A DNA stretch of 64,000 nucleotides from Flavobacteriales bacterium (GTDB taxonomy: Bacteria; Bacteroidota; Bacteroidia; Flavobacteriales; TMED113). This document shows positions 58,123 through 64,000 of the stretch, piece by piece. The notes under the pieces are model-generated. The model had not been told where the DNA came from. It made no database searches and saw only the letters and a list, made by a program, of their open reading frames with translations. The position numbers and the translations under genes are program-made. Every line of letters starts with the position of its first letter. Position 1 is the stretch's first letter. The stretch lies in the NCBI GenBank assembly GCA_002714185.1, contig PAWM01000011.1, forward strand, positions 27,964-91,963, read 5' to 3'.

Positions 58123-58348
58123 AAATAAAAAAATTAAAGACGGACTTAAAATGATATTAATCGCAGTTACTAGTGCATTTCTAGGACCAGTTTTGTTTGT
58201 ACTTGGATTTGGAAATAACAGTATAACTAATTTAATACATTATATTTTGATAGGTGTTGGTGTATTACTGATGATAAATGCAATTGTTTTTGGTATTTTA
58301 GCTATAAAGAAAATTTTATCTGGTTTTTTTGAAAAAACTAACGAATAA
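58115..58348 (+). CDS. DUF6095-like small membrane protein
   Basis: 77 residues from the ATG at 58115, with two spans (about 10-30 and 39-62). The segment GLKMILIAVTSAFLGPVLFVLGF resembles DUF6095, a small flavobacterial family often found next to murQ; I rely on memory for that. An upstream ATG at 58079 would lie entirely within murQ and add an unlikely N-terminus. The 3' end overlaps yaaA by 11 bp. Confidence 0.75.
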   Translation: MIENKKIKDGLKMILIAVTSAFLGPVLFVLGFGNNSITNLIHYILIGVGVLLMINAIVFGILAIKKILSGFFEKTNE

Positions 58349-59102
58349 ATACAAGGTTGTTATTAGTGGACTGTTTTTTGTTAAACTTATATCCTAAATC
58401 TGAAAACTTCTTTAAGTCGTCTATTTTTTTTATTTTATTCCTCATAACAAAAGAAGCCATAGCACCTCTTGCCTTTTTAGCAAAAAAACTTATTATTTTA
58501 TAATTATCTCCTTTTTTATCTAAAAATTTCACATCCAATATTTGAGAATTAATTTTATTTAAATTAATTGAAGAAAAATATTCCTTAGATGCAAGATTCA
58601 ACAAATATTTTGCGTTATTTTTCTTGATACTTTGATTTAATGAAAATGTAATCTTATCTCCCCAAAATTCATATAAATTTTTTCCTTTTTCAGTAGCTAA
58701 ACTAGTACCCATTTCAAGTCTATACGGCTGTATAAGATCTAGAGGTCTTAAAACACCATGTAATCCTGATAGAATTCGAAGATAATCTTGTGAATAGCGA
58801 AGGTCAAAGTCTGAAAATTTAACTACATCCAAGCCAACATACACTCCTCCTTTAAAACAAAAAATTGCTTGTACAGAGTTAGATAAAGAAAATTTTTCGT
58901 TCCATCTTATATATCTTGCACAATTTAAATCACTTAACTTGAGACTTAATTTCATAAGCTTCGATAAATCTTTTGATGATATATTTTTCAATTTATTAAT
59001 TAATAATTTACTGTCGTCTAAAAGCTCAGGAATTGTATAATCCTGAAAATCATATTTATTAGTAAAATCTAAAGTTTTAGCTGGTGATAGAATTGCAATC
59101 AT
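58338..59102 (-). CDS. yaaA: Peroxide stress protein YaaA (DUF328)
   Basis: 254 residues, standard. The start MIAILSPAKTLDF and LLDDSKLLINKLK are diagnostic, with the YVGLDVVKF, LRILSGLHGVLRPLDLIQPYRLEMGT and FFAKKARGAMASFV blocks. YaaA binds DNA and protects against peroxide damage in Escherichia coli by limiting free iron. It follows the di-haem peroxidase gene by 8 bp on the same strand. Confidence 0.95.
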   Translation of the reverse strand: MIAILSPAKTLDFTNKYDFQDYTIPELLDDSKLLINKLKNISSKDLSKLMKLSLKLSDLNCARYIRWNEKFSLSNSVQAIFCFKGGVYVGLDVVKFSDFDLRYSQDYLRILSGLHGVLRPLDLIQPYRLEMGTSLATEKGKNLYEFWGDKITFSLNQSIKKNNAKYLLNLASKEYFSSINLNKINSQILDVKFLDKKGDNYKIISFFAKKARGAMASFVMRNKIKKIDDLKKFSDLGYKFNKKQSTNNNLVFIR

Positions 59103-59110
59103 AGTACTAT

Positions 59111-60163
59111 TTATTCATAAAAAGGGTTAGCATGTTCTAAGTTATTAATAAATGATGAATCCGATAAACTTAATAAAAATGCCTTTAAGTTTGATTTCTC
59201 TTGCTCAGTCAACAACAAACCTTTACCAACATATTTCATTAAAGGATCGACTGTCGGAGAATCATACCCACCAAAATTATAATGTTCAATGACTTCATCT
59301 AGGGTGTTAAATCTACCATCATGCATATAAGGTGCAGTGAATTCAATATTTCTAAGAGTAGGTGATTTAAACAGACCTTCATCTAATGGATTTCCAGTAA
59401 TATTATAACGGCCTAAGTCATTAAAGTCAGAATCTAATCCATTATTATGAAATGTATTGTCCGTAAAAAGTCCAATAGGATGACAATGAAAACAATCACC
59501 CCTTTCAGTAGCAAATATATTGAAACCATCCATTTCCTCAGGTGTATATGGTCCACCATTATAAAACCACTGATCAAATCTAGAATTAAATGAATTCAGT
59601 GTTCTTTCAAATTGAGATATTGCCATTAAGATATGTAGTGAATCTATATCCTCTGTACCAAATGCTGCACAAAATAGAGACGAATATAATTCTGACATTT
59701 TAAGTCGTGAAATAACTTCTGTCCAATTATTATTATGTAATTCCACTTCATTAAAAATAGGTCTAACAGCCTGCTGCTCTAAGGAACTAGATTTTCCATC
59801 CCAATCAAACACATTTTGAAATGCTACATTCATTATTGTAGGAGCATTTCTTTCTCCTAAAGCTTGGCCAACACCAATACTATATTGACTATCATCGGCA
59901 AATGCCGATGTTAATTTATGACAGGAAGCACAAGAAACAGTATTATCAGAACTCAAAATAGGATCGTAAAACAAATGCCTACCTAAATTAACACCCTCTT
60001 CAGTTAAAGGATTCCACACTGGTATATTAGGAGATGGGAAATTATTTGGATATGATAGTGACATTGGTGTAGGATCTGGAACATTGATACATTCACATAT
60101 CGGCTCATATTTGTTACATGAGCATAAAATAAATAAAATAAAAATTATAAATCTATTAATCAT
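59111..60163 (-). CDS. Di-haem cytochrome c peroxidase family protein, MbnH-like
   Basis: 350 residues. A lipoprotein-like signal (FIIFILFILCSC) leads to a MauG/CCP fold with two c-type haem sites, CASCH (78-82) and CFHCH (224-228), the inter-haem Trp in VFDWDGKSSSLEQQA (Trp121), and GRFNTLDEVIEHYNFGG near the end. Its direct partner is the MbnP-like gene 6 bp upstream. In known MbnH-MbnP pairs the di-haem enzyme oxidises a Trp of MbnP to kynurenine to make a copper site, so MbnH is the better reading than a true peroxidase. This assignment rests on gene pairing. Confidence 0.85.
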   Translation of the reverse strand: MINRFIIFILFILCSCNKYEPICECINVPDPTPMSLSYPNNFPSPNIPVWNPLTEEGVNLGRHLFYDPILSSDNTVSCASCHKLTSAFADDSQYSIGVGQALGERNAPTIMNVAFQNVFDWDGKSSSLEQQAVRPIFNEVELHNNNWTEVISRLKMSELYSSLFCAAFGTEDIDSLHILMAISQFERTLNSFNSRFDQWFYNGGPYTPEEMDGFNIFATERGDCFHCHPIGLFTDNTFHNNGLDSDFNDLGRYNITGNPLDEGLFKSPTLRNIEFTAPYMHDGRFNTLDEVIEHYNFGGYDSPTVDPLMKYVGKGLLLTEQEKSNLKAFLLSLSDSSFINNLEHANPFYE

Positions 60164-60169
60164 TTTAAA

Positions 60170-61039
60170 CTAATAATTTGTTGCAACATAAAAAACATCA
60201 CCAGCATTTTGAAATAAATTCCATTGAGCATCAATATTATCCATAATTCCTGAACCAAAAATATTAAAATCATAAACAGGATCATTATAAAAATTATTCA
60301 CATTCATATTAATTGAAATTGAATTTGAAACACCATTAAAACCATCACTACCAGAATAATTAAAAATAAATTGATAAAACGAAAAATCAGAGCCATTAGT
60401 AGGGCCAGTGTGGTGATTATAGAATTTTTCCTGTCCTAATTCATCTAGATATTTACCCTCTAATTTCATATAATGATAACCTCCTTGAAATGCTAAATTT
60501 ACACCATTAGTATTAGGCCATAACATTAATGAATGAAAATTATTTTCAACATTAATATATTGATTATCAATATTATTTTTAGTCCTAAAACCTAATGTGA
60601 AACTTATACCTGAACTTAATGCTGGTAAATTATATAAAGTTTTTGTTAAAGTTTGTGGATCATCGGTGTTAATAAAGAAAAATTCATCTAATAATAAAGT
60701 TGTTCCGTCTTCAAAAAATAACATTATTTCACTTAAAACATATAATATTCTTCTTACACTATAATGATTACCAGCATTATTTTGATAATTGATATTATCG
60801 TTGCCAAAAATAATTTCTAAATCATCTACAAAATGATGGAAATTAATTTCTAAACAATCAGTGTCAGTTTCTAAACATTCATTATAATTACACGAGCCAT
60901 CATCCTCTGTAGCATTTAAATTAAAATTGATTGCACTAGCATCTGTACAGCCATATTCTTTACAAGAAGAAAATCCAAGAATAAAAGAGATTATTAAAAA
61001 GAAGAATTTTTTAATATTATTGTTTATAATAAAAATCAT
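60170..61039 (-). CDS. MbnP-like lipoprotein with one GCTD...DDGSC module
   Basis: 289 residues. The lipoprotein signal ends at Cys26 (LGFSSC). Residues 30-50 are a single copy of the GCTD...DDGSC repeat also found three times in the lipoprotein at 39381. From about 62 the MbnP-like domain follows: LEINFHHFVDD with His68/His69, YSVRRILYVLSEI, the LWPNTNG segment with Trp174, and FQGGYHYMKLEGKY. In characterised MbnP a Trp is converted to kynurenine and helps bind copper; Trp174 is the candidate. Start codons of this gene and the divergent subtilisin gene are 11 bp apart. Confidence 0.82.
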   Translation of the reverse strand: MIFIINNNIKKFFFLIISFILGFSSCKEYGCTDASAINFNLNATEDDGSCNYNECLETDTDCLEINFHHFVDDLEIIFGNDNINYQNNAGNHYSVRRILYVLSEIMLFFEDGTTLLLDEFFFINTDDPQTLTKTLYNLPALSSGISFTLGFRTKNNIDNQYINVENNFHSLMLWPNTNGVNLAFQGGYHYMKLEGKYLDELGQEKFYNHHTGPTNGSDFSFYQFIFNYSGSDGFNGVSNSISINMNVNNFYNDPVYDFNIFGSGIMDNIDAQWNLFQNAGDVFYVATNY

Positions 61040-61050
61040 ATATTAATGTA

Positions 61051-63633
61051 ATGAAAAAAATACTCTTAAAATTAATACTATTTCCTTACATATTCTTAAG
61101 TCAAGGTGTGATTAGTAATTATTTAGATGAAAAAATGATTCAAGCAAATGATGATGAATTAATTCCAATTATTATTTCTATTCATGACAATTTTAATTTA
61201 ATTGAATTAAAAAATGAATTTATACAGAATAAAACACCCGTTAAACAAAGAGCATCGATAATATGTGAAAACATGCAATCTGTAGCAAAAGTAACACAAG
61301 AACCAATTTTAAACTTAATTGCTCAAAATAATAAAAATCATAAAAACTTGAAATCTTCATGGATTATTAATGCTATTTTTATAGATGCAAATAAAACTCT
61401 TATTAAATTAATTGCAACTCATCCAAATATAGATTTGATAAATTTACAGATGACTAATCCTGATGTTATTGATTTTTTTTCAGCCGCACATAATACTATA
61501 GAGATAAACAATAGCACAGAACCAGGAATTGAAGCAATTAATGTAAGACCTCTTTGGGAAATGGGATATACAGGAAAAGGAACTTTAGTATTTAATTATG
61601 ATACCGGTGTGTGGCCTGAACATCCAGCTTTTTCTGACAGATTTTTTGGTAATTTATACCCCCTAGATTATTGTTGGGATGGGTATTTTAGTAACAAACC
61701 AAATGGTCATGTAAGTGATCATGGAACACATACATTAGGAACAATGACTGGCTTAGTTCAAGAAAGCAATGATACAATTGGAATTGCTTTCAATGCATAC
61801 TGGATAGCTAATGATTTTGTAACCTCAACTGTAGAAACACTACCTCCTATAGAGGACATGATTACATCATTTGAATGGGCTTTAAATCCTGACAATAACA
61901 CTGCTACATATCACGATGTACCTGATGTTATCAATAATTCTTGGAGATGGTATAATGAAATGGATACATTTCAATGTTCTGGATATGCTGTAGAATTAAT
62001 GAATGTAATTGAAGCAGCAGGAATAGCAAATATTTTTTCAGCAGGTAATAATGGCCCAAATAATACCGGAGTTAGATCTCCTCAAAGAATTAATACAAAT
62101 GTAGTAAACACATTCTGTGTTGGCAGTATTAATGGAAATGATGAAAGCTATCCTATTAGTAATTTTTCTTGCAGAGGACCTACACAATGTCCTGGAGAGG
62201 GATCACTCTCAATATATCCGGAGGTTGTAGCACCTGGGCAAAATATTAGATCTGCTTGGGGAAAAAATGATTTCAACACTATCTCAGGTACCTCTATGGC
62301 ATCACCTCATGTTTCCGGTGCTGTTTTATTATTAAAAGAAGCTTTCCCTTTTTTATCGGGTCAAGAAATCCTACTAGCACTATATAATACAGCATCAGAT
62401 TTAGGTGAAGATGGTGAAGATAACACTTTTGGTATGGGTATTATTAATGCATATGCAGCATTTAACTATCTAGCCAATTCATACAACCCTATCCCACCTA
62501 ATGCAATAATAAATGATATTATACTAGAAAGTGTAGAAAATATTCCTAATGAAATAAGCTGCACATCTTCTTTTTCTCCATTATTAAACATTTACAATAA
62601 TACTGATTCAACTATTAATGAAATTAAGATATCCTATGAAGATTATTTGAATCAAAATAATAGTGATTCAATTCTTTTTGAAATTAATTTACTTCCATAT
62701 TCAAGTGCAGAAATTGAATTTCCAATGATTGTGAACAATGATTATGGAGATAAAGAATTTACATTTAAAGTAAATACTATAAATGCATTAAATGAAAATG
62801 ATGAGCACAATAATAGAAAAATGGTAAGATTTAAATATAAACCAACTTTTACTCTTCCATATTTTGAGGATTTTCAAAATGGTTTTGAGATTGCCGATTG
62901 GCATATTCTGAATAATGACTATTCACGAACTTGGGATACAATAAGTACCGAGGGATTATCTAACAACAATATATCTTCTTATGTTAATTTATATGATTAC
63001 AATCCTCGTTCAGGTCAAAAAGATGATTTAATTAGTCCAAATATTAACTTGCTTGGTGATTCGATAAAATTATCTTTTCAAGTAGCATATCAAAAATATA
63101 ACAGTTCATCTAAACAAGATACATTGCAAATTTTTTTATCTGATGATTGTGGTAAAAATTATAACTATTTAATATTTGAAAAAGGAGGTGAAGATTTGAG
63201 CACTATTGATGATACATTAGCAAATTTTATACCAAGTGAAAACTCACACTGGAGAGAGGAAATTGTTGATTTAAGTTATTATACAAATGAAGATATTATG
63301 TTAAAATTTACTTCAACTAATTGGAGAGGAAATAACATATTTATTGACAATATCAACATCTATAATTTAGAAAATGCTACAATAGATAATCATGAAAAAA
63401 GTTTTATAGTTAATCCAAATCCATCTAATAATATTTTTGAATTAACTCTAAATAATCAATATATTCAAAGTATTTGTGTTTATAATAGTGTAAATCAAAA
63501 AGTTTTAACTAAATATATAAATAGAACACTTAATAACTTCGAAATAGATTTATCAGATAAAAATTCTGGAATCTATATTGTCGATATTAAGACCAATAAT
63601 CAACAAGAGATTATTAAAATAATTAAAAATTAG
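61051..63633 (+). CDS. Subtilisin-like serine protease (S8) with T9SS sorting domain
   Basis: 860 residues. A signal peptide (about 1-18) and an inhibitor-like propeptide (about 25-140) precede the S8 domain, whose triad is Asp184 (FNYDTGVWPEHPAF), His227 (DHGTHTLGT) and Ser415 (SGTSMASPHVSG). A beta-rich jelly-roll domain (LPYFEDFQNGFEIADW to IFIDNINIYN) and a C-terminal T9SS type A domain (VNPNPSNNIFELTL, NSGIYIVDIKT) follow. It should be secreted or surface-attached and degrade external proteins. It starts 11 bp from the divergent MbnP-like gene. Confidence 0.93.
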   Translation: MKKILLKLILFPYIFLSQGVISNYLDEKMIQANDDELIPIIISIHDNFNLIELKNEFIQNKTPVKQRASIICENMQSVAKVTQEPILNLIAQNNKNHKNLKSSWIINAIFIDANKTLIKLIATHPNIDLINLQMTNPDVIDFFSAAHNTIEINNSTEPGIEAINVRPLWEMGYTGKGTLVFNYDTGVWPEHPAFSDRFFGNLYPLDYCWDGYFSNKPNGHVSDHGTHTLGTMTGLVQESNDTIGIAFNAYWIANDFVTSTVETLPPIEDMITSFEWALNPDNNTATYHDVPDVINNSWRWYNEMDTFQCSGYAVELMNVIEAAGIANIFSAGNNGPNNTGVRSPQRINTNVVNTFCVGSINGNDESYPISNFSCRGPTQCPGEGSLSIYPEVVAPGQNIRSAWGKNDFNTISGTSMASPHVSGAVLLLKEAFPFLSGQEILLALYNTASDLGEDGEDNTFGMGIINAYAAFNYLANSYNPIPPNAIINDIILESVENIPNEISCTSSFSPLLNIYNNTDSTINEIKISYEDYLNQNNSDSILFEINLLPYSSAEIEFPMIVNNDYGDKEFTFKVNTINALNENDEHNNRKMVRFKYKPTFTLPYFEDFQNGFEIADWHILNNDYSRTWDTISTEGLSNNNISSYVNLYDYNPRSGQKDDLISPNINLLGDSIKLSFQVAYQKYNSSSKQDTLQIFLSDDCGKNYNYLIFEKGGEDLSTIDDTLANFIPSENSHWREEIVDLSYYTNEDIMLKFTSTNWRGNNIFIDNINIYNLENATIDNHEKSFIVNPNPSNNIFELTLNNQYIQSICVYNSVNQKVLTKYINRTLNNFEIDLSDKNSGIYIVDIKTNNQQEIIKIIKN

Positions 63634-63642
63634 TTAATAAAT

Positions 63643-64000
63643 ATGGGTGAAAATAAAATTAATTTTAAAAATAAATTTTCAAAATTTAACCAACATTGGT
63701 CTCCGAGAGTAATTGCAGAAATGAATGATTACCAATTTAAAATTGCGAAGATTAAAGGTGAATTCATCTGGCATCATCATTCAGAAACTGACGAAACATT
63801 TATTGTGATTGAAGGTAATATGCTAATGAAATTAAGAGACCAAGTAATAAAATTACATGAAGGGGAAATGTTTATTGTAAGAAAAGGGATAGAACACAAA
63901 CCTTGTGCAGAACAAGAATGCAAAATTTTGGTTATCGAACCAAAAGGAGTCATTAATACTGGTAATGCTGGAGGAGAATTAACTATGTATAAAGATATAT
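63643..64000 (+). CDS. Cupin-domain protein, 5' part
   Basis: 119 codons are visible from the ATG at 63643, 9 bp after the protease stop; the gene runs past the window end. The single cupin barrel shows motif 1, GEFIWHHHSETDETFIVIEG, given here as WHHHSETDE with metal ligands His-His-Glu, and motif 2 around GEMFIVRKGIEHKP. Small cupins of this type have varied or unknown substrates. The overall length cannot be judged. Confidence 0.85.
   Translation, partial: MGENKINFKNKFSKFNQHWSPRVIAEMNDYQFKIAKIKGEFIWHHHSETDETFIVIEGNMLMKLRDQVIKLHEGEMFIVRKGIEHKPCAEQECKILVIEPKGVINTGNAGGELTMYKDI

Overview
The window is a stretch of ordinary but very compact chromosome from a low-GC member of the Bacteroidota, most likely a marine Flavobacteriales lineage. 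The evidence is: AT-rich DNA with intergenic gaps never above about 160 bp; A/T-rich leaders without Shine-Dalgarno motifs; promoter elements of the Bacteroidota type (TTG, about 18-23 bp, TAnnTTTG); type 9 secretion C-terminal sorting domains; a SusC-like TonB receptor; DUF4293, DUF6438 and DUF6095 family genes; a fused E1 alpha/beta branched-chain dehydrogenase; and conserved gene neighbourhoods (thrS-infC-rpmI-rplT, truA-ABC transporter, pyrG-yidC, rpsF-rpsR-rplI, surE-lpxB). No phage, insertion sequence, integrase, CRISPR array or rRNA operon was seen.

Layout. 1-4179 (+): 3' end of an acyl-CoA carboxylase beta subunit, then thrS-infC-rpmI-rplT, with infC starting at a non-canonical ATA. 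4184-8214 (-): ECF sigma factor, a 64-residue protein, nth, bcp, recA and a TPR lipoprotein. 8362-11339 (+): small membrane protein and uvrA. 11326-13826 (-): truA and an ABC exporter gene interrupted by one in-frame TAA. 13883-22575: phosphodiesterase, DUF4293, rho, mpl, metallo-hydrolase, DUF6438, yidC, pyrG. 22642-29020: TonB receptor, holA, a PD-(D/E)XK-type HsdR_N protein, membrane proteins, purB. 29017-35679 (-): a run from the S6 promoter through rpsR, rplI, aconitase, glucosaminidase and UMF1 transporter to lhgO. 35845-40142 (+): dnaX, icd, a TlpA-like protein and a repeat lipoprotein. 40286-43120 (-): desaturase, surE, small membrane protein, lpxB. 43134-49783: FkbM methyltransferase, FAD oxidase, then DPP IV, a POT transporter and a thioredoxin lipoprotein. 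49809-54060: tRNA-His (-), flippase, acyltransferase and a T9SS cargo protein ending at a strong terminator. 54079-64000: two small minus genes, bkd E1 fusion, murQ, DUF6095, yaaA, a MbnH-like di-haem peroxidase with an MbnP-like protein, a T9SS subtilisin and a partial cupin.

How the genes fit together. Most are housekeeping: translation, DNA repair and replication (recA, nth, uvrA, holA, dnaX), TCA enzymes (aconitase, an NADP isocitrate dehydrogenase of the eukaryote-like type, L-2-hydroxyglutarate oxidase) and envelope assembly (yidC, lpxB). Two themes suggest lifestyle: peptide scavenging (subtilisin, DPP IV, POT transporter, branched-chain keto acid dehydrogenase, acyl-CoA carboxylase) and cell-wall recycling (Mpl, MurQ, glucosaminidase). 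The least ordinary locus is the MbnP/MbnH-like pair at 59111-61039. No new multi-gene system is clearly present. The best leads are single-locus oddities: the ATA start of infC, the hairpin between rpmI and rplT, the nonsense codon in the exporter gene, the incomplete iron-sulphur loop of Nth, and extensive 3' overlap of convergent genes with almost no hairpin terminators.
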